Source: JANRKB01 sp033763695
Lineage (GTDB): Bacteria > Planctomycetota > Phycisphaerae > Phycisphaerales > UBA1924
Assembly (NCBI GenBank): GCA_033763695.1
Contig: JANRKB010000043.1
Coordinates: 496,001 to 560,000 of the forward strand
Direction of reading: 5' to 3'
Length of the DNA: 64,000 nt
Shown: positions 51,380 through 59,982 of the stretch, in pieces
Numbering within the stretch: the stretch's first letter is position 1
Layout of the letters: each line of letters opens with the position of its first letter
Made by a program: the position numbers and the translations under genes
The notes under the pieces: generated by a model
What the model was told of the DNA's origin: nothing
Database searches by the model: none
The model's input: only the letters and a program-made list of their open reading frames with translations

Positions 51380-52759
51380 TTATCCCTGCTGCGTCTGGCC
51401 CACCAACGCGGCATTGGTCGGGAATCGCTTCATCGCCGCAATCAACTGCTCCACCTGCACATGCGGCGGCATCGCCAGCAGTCGCCGGCGCAGCGCGGCC
51501 ATCGTCTTGAACTCCTGATCCGTCAGCAGCAGGTTCTCCTTGCGCGTCCCGCTCTCGGCCAGGTTGATCGCCGGGAACAGCCGCTTCTCGCTGATCTTGC
51601 GATCAAGGATCAGTTCCATGTTGCCCGAGCCCTTGAACTCTTCGAAGATCACCTGATCCGCCGCCGAGCCCGTGTCGACCAGGCACGTCGCAAGGATCGT
51701 CAGCGACCCGCCTTCCTCCACACAGCGCGCCGAGCCGAAGATCTGCCGCGGCACTTCCAACGCCTTGGAGTCGAGCCCGCCCGTCAGCGTGCGTCCCGAG
51801 TTCGCGTGCTTGCGGCTCTGGTTGAACGCGCGACCCAGTCGCGTCAGTGAATCAAGCAGCACAAACACGTGCTTGCCCTGACGCACCTGGCGTTTGCAAT
51901 ACTCCATCGTCTGTGTGCTGACCGCGATGTGACGCTCCGTGCCGTGGTCGTTGCTGCTCGCGACGATGCGGCAACGACTGTTCGCCCACACCTGCCCCGC
52001 GCCCGCGATCGGCGGTCCCAACGGCTCCGTCGGCGCAGCGGGCGCGACGCCCGCGCGCGCAAGCATCTCCGCATCCAGCGCACTGGGCTTGAGCGCGTTC
52101 TCAAACGTGCGGCGGAAATCAGTCACTTCCTCGGGCCGCTCATCCACCAGCAGCAAAATGAGTTCGATGTCGGGGTGATTGCGCAGAACCGCGAGGCCGA
52201 TGTCCTTCAGCAGCGTCGTCTTGCCCGCCTTGGGCGGCGAAACGATCATGCCGCGCTGCCCGCGACCGATCGGGCAGAAGAGATCGATGAGGCGGCACGA
52301 GTCGGGGCAGCCGCGATACTCCAGCGTCACCCGCGGCTGAGGATCGATCGACGTGAGATCCTCAAACGCCTTCGTGCCCTCGGGCAGCGGCGGGAATGTG
52401 CTGACAAACTGCGACGACGCTCCACGCCCCGCATGGGAACCCGAAGCCGACCCGTGGCGTCCGCCCTGATGACCACCCTGATGACCGCCGCGCTGGCCGC
52501 CCTGCGGATGACCACCGTGTTGGCCGTTCGCGAGCGGCTGTCCGACGGGCTGACCGTCGCCAACGCCACCGCCCGGTCCATCGCTCGGGCCGCCACTCGG
52601 GCCACCATTCGGGCCAGCTCCCTGGCCGTTGCCTTGCCCGTTGGGCGCGAAGTTTGTCTGTCCGGGCTGGCCACCGGGTTGACCACCAACGTGGCCACCG
52701 GGGTGTCCACCGCCACCGCCTCTGCGACGCCGCCTGCGTCTGCGCTGACCTGCATTCAC
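51380..52759 (-). CDS. rho: Transcription termination factor Rho, atypical N-terminus
   Basis: 459 residues from a GTG at 52759; GGAGTC nine bases upstream and the resulting MNAGQ start favour it over a GTG at 52795. Rho is a ring-shaped RNA-dependent ATPase that ends transcripts. The motor is complete: P-loop PPKAGKTTLLKDI (about 175-187), the catalytic-Glu motif DERPEEVTDF, LLDSLTRLGRAFN, Q-loop LTGGLDSKAL and R-loop EEFKGSGNMELILDRKIS. The first 118 residues are a run of eight Arg followed by Gly/Gln/Pro/His-rich repeats. Neither the Rho_N domain nor the OB-fold RNA-binding domain (normally with GFGFLR) is visible. An insert of about 45 residues lies near 219-263. Confidence 0.93.
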   Translation of the reverse strand: MNAGQRRRRRRRRGGGGGHPGGHVGGQPGGQPGQTNFAPNGQGNGQGAGPNGGPSGGPSDGPGGGVGDGQPVGQPLANGQHGGHPQGGQRGGHQGGHQGGRHGSASGSHAGRGASSQFVSTFPPLPEGTKAFEDLTSIDPQPRVTLEYRGCPDSCRLIDLFCPIGRGQRGMIVSPPKAGKTTLLKDIGLAVLRNHPDIELILLLVDERPEEVTDFRRTFENALKPSALDAEMLARAGVAPAAPTEPLGPPIAGAGQVWANSRCRIVASSNDHGTERHIAVSTQTMEYCKRQVRQGKHVFVLLDSLTRLGRAFNQSRKHANSGRTLTGGLDSKALEVPRQIFGSARCVEEGGSLTILATCLVDTGSAADQVIFEEFKGSGNMELILDRKISEKRLFPAINLAESGTRKENLLLTDQEFKTMAALRRRLLAMPPHVQVEQLIAAMKRFPTNAALVGQTQQG

Positions 52760-53346
52760 AACAAAGACTCCAGAAGGGAGCGACGGCCGCGTCACAACTC
52801 AGCAAGCGCGACTGTCGGACGCCACCCACGCCACGGATCGGGCGTGCGGAGCGTGCCGCAACAACCTGTCAGACATGAGGGCGTTGCGCGGTTGCGCCGC
52901 CGCTCCTGACCCCACACTCGGAACCAAAGGCCAAAACACAAGCCAACTTCGGTCCAAGAACGAATGTCGATCGTGCCGCCTCCGGCATGGACGACAAACC
53001 AACTCCCACGCGACCCGCAAGGCACGCGCCCGCCAAGGGCGTCACCCCCCCAAGGGCATTGCCCAAAGCCAACAACGCTCCATACGCGAGCGCGATTGCG
53101 GCATGATCACCACGCCGCACACCGTCGCGAATGATCACGACGCCCCCCCGAACCCGGCTTTCGAACTGGCTGCTGCCGTGCCCGGCAGTCATGTTCAGAG
53201 TCGCGAGCGTTGCCCACGCAACCGCCCAAGACGCCGCAGGACAGCATAGCCCGGCAGGACAACTCAAGAAGGTTTGGGCATCGTCGATCCAAGTTCCCCC
53301 TGGAACTCGCTCGACACACCCAGAGAACCATAAATCGGCTCGATTG
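52760..53346. other. Long region between cvpA and rho (same strand)
   Basis: 587 bases. Open frames on both strands, including a 174-codon one at 52869-53393, have no start signals, no homology that I recognise and Arg/Cys/Ala-rich composition. It may be a long rho leader, as rho is commonly autoregulated, but I see no conserved structure. Confidence 0.4.
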
Positions 53347-54423
53347 TCAAGGCGATTCAGCCGCCGTTGGCGGGTTTTGGGCGGCCCCAACACGCTGCCG
53401 TGCCTCGCGGATCGCCTGCATCATCGCCTCCGCACGCGGCCGCAACACCTCCAGCAGTGGCGTGCGATCAATCAGGTGGGTGATCACCGGGCTGGTCGCC
53501 AGTGCCGCCAGCGTCCGCGGCGTGATCGCATCCGGGCGATCAACCAGCGTCCGCAGCTCCGGATCAGTCTTGAGTTCGTCCGCCGCACCACGCATCGTCG
53601 CGTCGTCCGCCAGTTCGCGAAAGACCGGCGTCGCCAACAGATACTCCATCGCCTTCGCGTCCTGGGCAACCACCGCAAAGTCCGCCGCCAGATTGAGCAG
53701 CGTCAGATCGCGCAGCGGATTGAGTGCGGCAAGTGTTGGCCCCATCGACGATGCGCTGATGCGCTCCGCCGCCGCCAGCACCAGCGCCACCGCCGGGTTC
53801 TCGCGCGTCCGCCGCGCCCTCTCCGATCCGCCCGCCCCGCCCTCTGATCCATTCGCACTGCTCGTCGTCGCGCCCGATCGCATCGCGCTCGCGACGGGTT
53901 GCAACGCGAGCGGCACAACCAGCAGAAACACCGCCAGCGCGACACCATAAATGGCGCCCACCGCGCCGCCCACAAGCCTGTCCCACGCCGCCAGCGCAGG
54001 AATGTGTTCAAACAGCCGCTTGCCGATGCCGCGCCCAATCAGCGCGCACACACCAACCGACACGCCAATCACGAGTGCGTACGCGCACACCCGCCCCAGC
54101 AGCCCCGACAACCCAAGCGGAAACAGCAGTGGCTCAACGACCTTCGCCAGCGGCAGCGCGACGACCGCCGCCAGCACAAGTCCGACGAGCACACCCAGCG
54201 TCTCCGCCAAGCCGCGCGTCAGGCCTTGCCACCCCGCAACCAGCACGCACACGCCCAGCACGCGCATCGGCAGATCACCGACGACGAACGTCAGCAGACA
54301 AAACGCCATGAGCACGACCATGCCGACCGTGACAACCCGCGGCCGCGTTGGAACCCGCGAACGCACTGCGTGCGATGCAGCGTCTGGAGACTGGTCAGAG
54401 GATGGTGGTGACGACTCGGCCAT
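53347..54423 (-). CDS. cvpA: CvpA family membrane protein
   Basis: 358 residues from the ATG at 54423, which follows a leaderless-type hexamer. Four or five helices: VVTVGMVVLMAFCLLTFVVG, TLGVLVGLVLAAVVALPLAK, LLGRVCAYALVIGVSVGVCA and GGAVGAIYGVALAVFLLVVP. The family core GxxxGxxR-type region is at IGRGIGKRLFEHIPALAAWD. CvpA proteins affect envelope integrity and biofilm formation, with unknown biochemistry. A C-terminal extension of 150 residues is soluble and helical (EYLLATPVFRELADDATMRG), longer than in most CvpA proteins. Confidence 0.8.
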   Translation of the reverse strand: MAESSPPSSDQSPDAASHAVRSRVPTRPRVVTVGMVVLMAFCLLTFVVGDLPMRVLGVCVLVAGWQGLTRGLAETLGVLVGLVLAAVVALPLAKVVEPLLFPLGLSGLLGRVCAYALVIGVSVGVCALIGRGIGKRLFEHIPALAAWDRLVGGAVGAIYGVALAVFLLVVPLALQPVASAMRSGATTSSANGSEGGAGGSERARRTRENPAVALVLAAAERISASSMGPTLAALNPLRDLTLLNLAADFAVVAQDAKAMEYLLATPVFRELADDATMRGAADELKTDPELRTLVDRPDAITPRTLAALATSPVITHLIDRTPLLEVLRPRAEAMMQAIREARQRVGAAQNPPTAAESP

Positions 54424-54429
54424 GCGGGC

Positions 54430-54435
54430 AGTGTA
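54430..54435 (-). promoter_or_regulatory. -10-like hexamer for leaderless cvpA
   Basis: TACACT on the minus strand, six bases (GCCCGC), then the ATG at 54423. Confidence 0.45.
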
Positions 54436-54629
54436 TTGGAAGCCTGCACCATGGGCCGAGCGAAACATCATCCTCGCGGTAGTGAGGATCGGCGCGTCAT
54501 TCGCCAATGCAGACATGACGGAGCTTCACGAAGTCGAAGAAAACCCCAGGCTCGCTGGTTGCGATTCACACGATTCTTCATCCCGCTCTCGCAAGCTCAC
54601 GTCGACCACCGCATCGGTGTAGGTCGGTG

Positions 54630-55562
54630 TCATCGAGGCGAGGGTGCCGCGGGCGGGATCGGCTTCTCGCTCGCGTTCGCAGGCACCAACGCCGACTCAA
54701 TTCCCTGCGCCTTCGCCGCCCGCTCACGGATCGGAATCTGCACCTCCGCCCACTTCCGCCACGGGCGGAACGACGGGCCGTGGTAATACAACACCCGCGC
54801 CTCGCCCGCGGCCTCAAACCGCCCCTGCGTCGCCAGCCACTCGCGCAGCGTCGTCTCGCCCCGCGCCACCAACTCGCGCGAGTAATCGCCCTTCATCCCC
54901 ATCGACACCACCAGTTGCGCCGGCACATCGACGATCGTCACCCGCGCGTCCTTGGGATCGTCGCCCGTTGCGCCTTGCTCCGCGCGCCGATAGAGGAACG
55001 CCATCGTCCACTTCTCGTTGCTCGCGCTCGAATCATTCTTCGGCTTTGTGACGCCGCCCGACGCGCTCTCCGTCTTCGCAACGTCCGCGTTGTCCGCCTC
55101 CGCGATCGATCCCTCACCGGGCCGATACTCCATCTCCACCGGCGACGTCATCGCGATCTCGCGCCGCTGGATGTGCCGAAACAGCGGCCAGAATCCTTCA
55201 TTCATCCCCTCGCGTCCGCGGCTCGTCTCGCCGCTCACTTGCGCCCGCCGAACGCTCGGATACATCTTCAGGTCAATCGCGCCCGGCGGCGTCGGATCCG
55301 GATACCCCACCGGCAGTGGCGTATCGATCGTGTTCACGCCCTCACACGTGAAGCGCACGTCCTCGGCGCTGCCTCCGCTCTCGCCGCGCCGTCCGATCTC
55401 GATCTTGAGATCGCCGCCGATACGCAGCGTCTGCCCCGCCGCCGGAATCGCCACCGTCGCCACGTCCGGCGCGGCCTTCGTCTCGCCCTCGGGCGACGCC
55501 GCCATCGCAGACGCCGCCAGTCCCGACACCAGTCCACGCGCCAACACAGACATCAGAGCCAT
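54630..55562 (-). CDS. Exported SOUL-family haem-binding protein
   Basis: 310 residues from the ATG at 55562, six bases after GGAGG. A signal peptide (ARGLVSGLAASAMAASPE) precedes an Ala/Lys-rich linker. The SOUL core appears around SGETSRGREGMNEGFWPLF, RHIQRREIAMTSPVEM and, after a low-complexity stretch, EKWTMAFLYRRAEQ, then ARVTIVDVPAQLVVSMGM and GRFEAAGEARVLYYHGP. The IAMTSPV segment is the family hallmark. Related proteins bind haem or tetrapyrroles. The central insert (AEADNADVAKTESASGGVTK) is unusual. It lies between cvpA and the MlaF-like gene on the same strand. Confidence 0.82.
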   Translation of the reverse strand: MALMSVLARGLVSGLAASAMAASPEGETKAAPDVATVAIPAAGQTLRIGGDLKIEIGRRGESGGSAEDVRFTCEGVNTIDTPLPVGYPDPTPPGAIDLKMYPSVRRAQVSGETSRGREGMNEGFWPLFRHIQRREIAMTSPVEMEYRPGEGSIAEADNADVAKTESASGGVTKPKNDSSASNEKWTMAFLYRRAEQGATGDDPKDARVTIVDVPAQLVVSMGMKGDYSRELVARGETTLREWLATQGRFEAAGEARVLYYHGPSFRPWRKWAEVQIPIRERAAKAQGIESALVPANASEKPIPPAAPSPR

Positions 55563-55751
55563 GCAAACCTCCACCCAGTCGCGCAACACAACACGCGCCC
55601 TCATCGACGCAACGCGCCACGCTTCCGCAAGATGATTGCAGTTCGATGCCCGCCGCGCCTTGGATGTCGCGCCAACAGCACACGCAATTACAACGGATGT
55701 ACCGATGCGAATATCAACGACGTCGCGCACTTGCGCAGTGCGCACCAGCCC

Positions 55752-56669
55752 TCAGGTCTCCGCCTTCACCCGCTTCACGCGTGTCGGCGTCAGGCTCGGC
55801 GTCGGCAGCAGCACGTCCTCGCTCGGGCCGATCAGGTCTTCCTCATACGCGTGCGCGTCCCGACGTGCCGTCAGCGGCCCGTCGGCATCGCCCCGCAGGA
55901 ACTGGCGGATCAGTTGCTCGCTCTCGGTGCGCCGCTTCGCCTCTTCCAGCGAGCACTTGCGCAGTTCGTCATACCACTCGCGCGTTTCGACGGTGAGCAT
56001 GCGTCCCTTATCCAGCATCGCCATGCGATCCGCGATCGTGAACGCCGAATCCATCTCGTGCGTCACGACCACGCTGGTAACGCCCAGTTGCTTGGAGAGC
56101 GCGACAATCAACTGATCGATTTGCGCGCTCGTCACGGGATCAAGGCCCGCGCTCGGCTCGTCATAAAACAGAATCTGCGGGTCCAGTGCCAGCGCCCGCG
56201 CCAGCCCCGCCCGCTTCTTCATGCCGCCCGAGATCTGGCTCGGATACTTCTCCGCGTGCTCGCGCAGCCCGACCAGTTCCAGCTTGATCTTCACCTGGAT
56301 GTCGATGATCGCTTCATCCAGATCGGTGTGTTCGCGCAGCGGCAGCGCGACATTCTCCGCCAGCGTCATCGAGTTGAAGAGCGCACCCGACTGGAACAGG
56401 ATCCCGAAGCGCTTGCGCACGCCGTTCATCCCGTCTTCGCTCAGGCCGCAGATGTTCTGCCCAAAGAGCTCGATCGTTCCTTCATCCGGCGGGAACGAGC
56501 CGATCATCATCCGCAGCATCGTCGACTTGCCCGAACCCGAGCCGCCCATGATGACCATCGTTTCGCCGGGCAGGATGTCGAGCGTGACGCCCGACAGCAC
56601 AGTCCGCCCGTCAAATCGCTTGACGACTTCTTTGCACGAGATGACGGGTTTGGTCGATCCACCGGGCAT
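55752..56669 (-). CDS. MlaF-like ABC transporter ATP-binding protein
   Basis: 305 residues from the ATG at 56669, which follows a leaderless-type hexamer. Walker A GGSGSGKST, signature ISGGMKKRAGLARAL, Walker B ILFYDEPSAGLDP and the switch His in VVVTHEMDSAFTIADR are all intact. The phrase GGMKKRAGLARA and the FQSGALFNSMTLAENVALPL segment place it in the MlaF/Mkl group, which powers phospholipid movement between the membranes. No MlaE permease or MlaD gene is adjacent; the next gene downstream encodes the SOUL protein. A tail of about 50 residues after the ATPase domain is basic and Pro-rich. Confidence 0.9.
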   Translation of the reverse strand: MPGGSTKPVISCKEVVKRFDGRTVLSGVTLDILPGETMVIMGGSGSGKSTMLRMMIGSFPPDEGTIELFGQNICGLSEDGMNGVRKRFGILFQSGALFNSMTLAENVALPLREHTDLDEAIIDIQVKIKLELVGLREHAEKYPSQISGGMKKRAGLARALALDPQILFYDEPSAGLDPVTSAQIDQLIVALSKQLGVTSVVVTHEMDSAFTIADRMAMLDKGRMLTVETREWYDELRKCSLEEAKRRTESEQLIRQFLRGDADGPLTARRDAHAYEEDLIGPSEDVLLPTPSLTPTRVKRVKAET

Positions 56670-56675
56670 GCCGTC

Positions 56676-56681
56676 AGTATA
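56676..56681 (-). promoter_or_regulatory. -10-like hexamer for leaderless mlaF-like gene
   Basis: TATACT on the minus strand, six bases (GACGGC), then the ATG at 56669. Confidence 0.5.
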
Positions 56682-56785
56682 AGAGGGTGGCGGCACCACA
56701 CCCCCGCGCGCCGCGCACCCAGCGCCGAATGCCCAATGCCCAACGCCTCCCCTTCCCCCGTCTTCATCAGCACAGGTGATCGACC

Positions 56786-57418
56786 ATGCAGCCCAACGCG
56801 TTCATCCCCGAAGTGCCGCCGCCGCTTGCCGAGCCGTCGATCCTTACGCGCTGGCTGTTTGAGGATCCGACCTGGCTGCTCGTCGCTCTCGCCCTTCTGA
56901 CGCTCCTGTCTGTCACCCACGCATGGCGTCGCGACCGCCGCGGCCTCGCACTCGGATTCGCCGCCATCGGCGGCATGCTCGCCGCGGCACTCTGGTTCAC
57001 AGCCTCTCTCGTCGTCACTTCCCGCGAACAGGTCGTCGATCGCACCTGGGCTCTCATCCGCACCACCGCCGGCGGCGATGCGGCCGCGCTCGACGGCCTT
57101 CTCGCCACCAAAGCCCGCCTCGAGAATCCCCGCAGCGACCTGCAGATGAACCGCCAACTGATCCTCGATCGCATCCGCGCCACCACCGGCGGCAGCCTGC
57201 GCGTTCGCGAGTGGGCCGTCATCCGCATGCAGGCGATCGCCGACGAATCTGGCCGAGCACAGAGTCAGTTCTACCTCCGCATCATCCCCGAAGCCACCAA
57301 CGCGCCCATGCTCTCATGGTGGCGCGTCACATGGGAACGCCCCGCGCTCGCGTCGAGCGACTGGAAGGTGACGCTCATCGAACCCCTGAGCGGCACGCCG
57401 GCAGAAGTGCTTCGCTAG
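56786..57418 (+). CDS. Hypothetical two-helix membrane protein
   Basis: 210 residues; GGTGATC, complementary to the 16S rRNA 3' end, precedes the ATG. Two helices at about 28-46 (PTWLLVALALLTLLSVTHAW) and 55-76 (ALGFAAIGGMLAAALWFTAS) are followed by a soluble domain of 130 residues (DRTWALIRTTAGGDAAALDG; SQFYLRIIPEATNAPMLSWW) with the shape of an NTF2/SnoaL-like cone fold. No confident family. It lies upstream of priA on the same strand with a 151-base gap that carries a family B hairpin. Confidence 0.68.
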   Translation: MQPNAFIPEVPPPLAEPSILTRWLFEDPTWLLVALALLTLLSVTHAWRRDRRGLALGFAAIGGMLAAALWFTASLVVTSREQVVDRTWALIRTTAGGDAAALDGLLATKARLENPRSDLQMNRQLILDRIRATTGGSLRVREWAVIRMQAIADESGRAQSQFYLRIIPEATNAPMLSWWRVTWERPALASSDWKVTLIEPLSGTPAEVLR

Positions 57419-57483
57419 CGCTGTGGTGGTTCGATTTCGTTCTCCGCGTGCGATCTCCAGCGCCCTCCGATGGCGCGTCGTGC

Positions 57484-57511
57484 CATCGAAGTCCGCTTTG
57501 GGACTTCGATG
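57484..57511 (+). repeat. Hairpin repeat family B, copy 7
   Basis: Stem CATCGAAGTCC / GGACTTCGATG (11 perfect pairs) with a shortened loop GCTTTG, preceded by CGTGC (57479-57483). It lies between two rightward genes. Confidence 0.7.
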
Positions 57512-57557
57512 CTGCTGATGCTCCAACCTCCGCCACGACCCACCCTCCCATCCGTGC

Positions 57558-57563
57558 TACAAC
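57558..57563 (+). promoter_or_regulatory. -10-like hexamer for leaderless priA
   Basis: TACAAC, six bases (TCGCAC), then the ATG at 57570. It is a weaker match (last base C). Confidence 0.35.
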
Positions 57564-57569
57564 TCGCAC

Positions 57570-59921
57570 ATGGCCCGTCGCGACGACAGCCTGTTCGGCC
57601 AGCGTGCCCGCGATGAGGCGGCACGCTCACGCTTCGTCAAGGTCGCCGTCGAGCGCGCTATCGATCAGCACGAAGGCCTGACCTACCGCCTCGACGAAGG
57701 CGACGCCAGCGTCGGCGATCGCGTCCGCGTTCCGCTCGGCCGCGGCGGAGCCATCGTCGGCGGCGTTGTCCTCGACGTCGGCGGCCCAGAACTGCTCGGC
57801 GATTACCCGCCCGAGAAAGTCCGTGCCGTGCAGGGCGTCACGCGCGTCTCGCTGCCCGGCTCGCTCGTCGCGCTCGCACGCTGGATCGCCTCGTACACCA
57901 TCGCGCCGCTGGGCATGGTCCTCGCGACCATGACGCCCGCCGCCGTCAAGAAAGACGTTGGCCGCCGCACACGCGAGGAACTCGCGCGCGTCGACGTGCC
58001 GATGCCCGACGATCTGCCCGCCTCCGTCGCAGAGGCCTGGCGTGCCGTGCTTGAACTTCCCGGCGACTCCTTCCCACTCGACGCCGACGACCTGATGGAC
58101 ACGCTCGGCCACACCACCAAGCGTGCGATCAATCGCCTCATCGCGCTCGGGCTGCTCGAGCGCGTCGCCATCGACTCCGTCCACGCCCGCGGCAGCGGCG
58201 GGCTTGGTCTTGATGCAGACAACGCCACACTTCCCACAACGCCGATCATCACGCCCACACGCGACCAACAGCGCGTGATCGACGGCATCGCTGCCACGCT
58301 CGATCGCTTCGGCGTCCATCTGCTCCGCGGCGTCACCGGCTCGGGCAAGACCGAGGTCTACCTCGGCGTCATCCGCCGTGTGCTCGACGCGGGCCGCAGC
58401 GCGATCGTGCTCGTCCCCGAGATCGCGCTCACGCCCCAAAGCCAGGAACGCTTCACCGCGCGATTCCGTGACGAAGGCGTCGCCGTGTTGCACTCTGGTC
58501 TGAGTGCGTCGCGCCGCAACGCCGAGTGGGAGCGCGTCCGCACCGGCGCGGCCCGCGTCGTCGTCGGCGCACGCTCCGCCGTCTTCGCGCCCGTGCCGCG
58601 TCTGGGCGTCGTTGTCGTCGATGAGGAGCACGACTCGTCGTACAAGCAGGATCAAGTACCTCGCTACCACGGCCGCGACGTCGCCATCAAACGTGCCCAG
58701 ATCGAGTCGTGCCCCGTCATCCTCGGCTCCGCCACGCCGTCGCTCGAGAGTTGGGCCAATGCAACCTGCGTCCCCCCGCGCTCGACACTCTGGCAACTTG
58801 AATCGCGCGTCGGCGGCGGGCGCCTGCCCAAGGTCGAGATTGTCGACCTCACCCTCGAACAGCGTGCCCGCGCCGCCGGCGGCGACTCCAGCACCGACTG
58901 GTCCATCGGCCCGCGCTTGCGCGGCGCGATTCGCCAGACCCTCACCGAAGATGGCCAGGTCATCCTGCTCCTCAACCGCCGCGGCTTTGCCAACGCCGTG
59001 CATTGCTCGAACGCCGCATGCGGCTGGGTGCTCACCTGTGATCAGTGCTCCGCCGCGATGGTCTTCCACAAAGACCCGCGCACGCAGCGCGGCGGACTTG
59101 TTCGTTGCCACCACTGCCTCGCCGAGCAGATCATGCCCGAACTCTGCCCCGTCAGCGGACACCGCCTCCACATGCTCGGGCGCGGCACGCAGCGCGTGGT
59201 CGAAGAACTCGAATCGCTCTTCGCCGATCTCGGCATCGTCCGTGACACGACCATGCTGCGCCTCGACTCTGACACCATGCGCCGCGCCGATGACTACTTC
59301 ACCGCCCTCGATCGCTTCAAACGCGGCGACGCACGCTTGCTCATCGGCACCCAGATGATCGCCAAGGGCCTCGACTTCCCCGGCGTGCGCCTCGTCGGCG
59401 TGCTCAACGCTGACATCGGCGCACACGCCGCCGACTTCCGCAGCGATGAGCGATCGTTTCAGATCATCGCGCAGGTCGCGGGCCGCGCCGGTCGCGCCGA
59501 CGGCCGCGGCCTCGTCCTCGTGCAGACCTACGCCCCGCTGGGCAATGCCGTGCGCTTCGCCGCCACACACGACTTTCTGGGCTTCGCCGCCCGAGAGATG
59601 GAACTGCGGGCCCGCGCCAAACTCCCGCCCATCACGCGCATGGCCCGCATCATCTGCCGCGATGCGTCCGCCGTGGAGGCCCGCGAAAGAGCTGCGGCAG
59701 TGGCCGCGTACTTCCGCGAGCATCACGCCGCCGACGTGCGCGTCAACGGCCCGACGCCCACAATCGTCGAGAAGGTCGCGGGCGAGTTCCGCTTCGTGGT
59801 CGAGGTGATCGCGCCTCGCGCCGATGTGCTCAACGCCGCGCTCGCCGCGTGCCGCGGGGCCGGTCTGATCAAGAGCGACGCCCAGACCGCGATCGATGTC
59901 GATCCTGTGTCAGGGATCTAG
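57570..59921 (+). CDS. priA: Primosomal replication protein N' (PriA helicase)
   Basis: 783 residues. It restarts stalled replication forks and loads the replicative helicase. The N-terminal 3'-DNA-binding region spans about 1-110. The helicase has Walker A GVTGSGKTE (about 254-262) and DEEH (351-354) within VVVDEEHDSSYKQDQVPRYH. The zinc module near 478-535 reads CSNAACG, CDQC, CHHC and then CPVSGH. The last pair normally reads CPxCG, so one of eight Cys ligands is replaced by Ser with a His close by, and the first pair is spaced by four rather than two residues. The helicase C-half is normal (GTQMIAKGLDFPGVRLVGVL; QVAGRAGRADGRG). Confidence 0.94.
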   Translation: MARRDDSLFGQRARDEAARSRFVKVAVERAIDQHEGLTYRLDEGDASVGDRVRVPLGRGGAIVGGVVLDVGGPELLGDYPPEKVRAVQGVTRVSLPGSLVALARWIASYTIAPLGMVLATMTPAAVKKDVGRRTREELARVDVPMPDDLPASVAEAWRAVLELPGDSFPLDADDLMDTLGHTTKRAINRLIALGLLERVAIDSVHARGSGGLGLDADNATLPTTPIITPTRDQQRVIDGIAATLDRFGVHLLRGVTGSGKTEVYLGVIRRVLDAGRSAIVLVPEIALTPQSQERFTARFRDEGVAVLHSGLSASRRNAEWERVRTGAARVVVGARSAVFAPVPRLGVVVVDEEHDSSYKQDQVPRYHGRDVAIKRAQIESCPVILGSATPSLESWANATCVPPRSTLWQLESRVGGGRLPKVEIVDLTLEQRARAAGGDSSTDWSIGPRLRGAIRQTLTEDGQVILLLNRRGFANAVHCSNAACGWVLTCDQCSAAMVFHKDPRTQRGGLVRCHHCLAEQIMPELCPVSGHRLHMLGRGTQRVVEELESLFADLGIVRDTTMLRLDSDTMRRADDYFTALDRFKRGDARLLIGTQMIAKGLDFPGVRLVGVLNADIGAHAADFRSDERSFQIIAQVAGRAGRADGRGLVLVQTYAPLGNAVRFAATHDFLGFAAREMELRARAKLPPITRMARIICRDASAVEARERAAAVAAYFREHHAADVRVNGPTPTIVEKVAGEFRFVVEVIAPRADVLNAALAACRGAGLIKSDAQTAIDVDPVSGI

Positions 59922-59970
59922 CGTCGGCCGAACCAGTCGAACCACGGCGCGCCGTCCTCGAACAGCGAGA

Positions 59971-59976
59971 TATCCT
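59971..59976 (+). promoter_or_regulatory. -10-like hexamer for leaderless murD
   Basis: TATCCT, six bases (CTTCGC), then a GTG at 59983 directly followed by the in-frame ATG at 59986. Confidence 0.45.
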
Positions 59977-59982
59977 CTTCGC

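Noticed and set aside
52869..53393. 174-codon open frame upstream of rho
   Set aside because: No ribosome-binding site, no leaderless hexamer, mixed Cys/Trp/Gly composition and no recognised domain; treated as non-coding leader.
57627..59726. 699-codon open frame antisense to priA
   Set aside because: Shadow of priA, whose helicase motifs are unambiguous.
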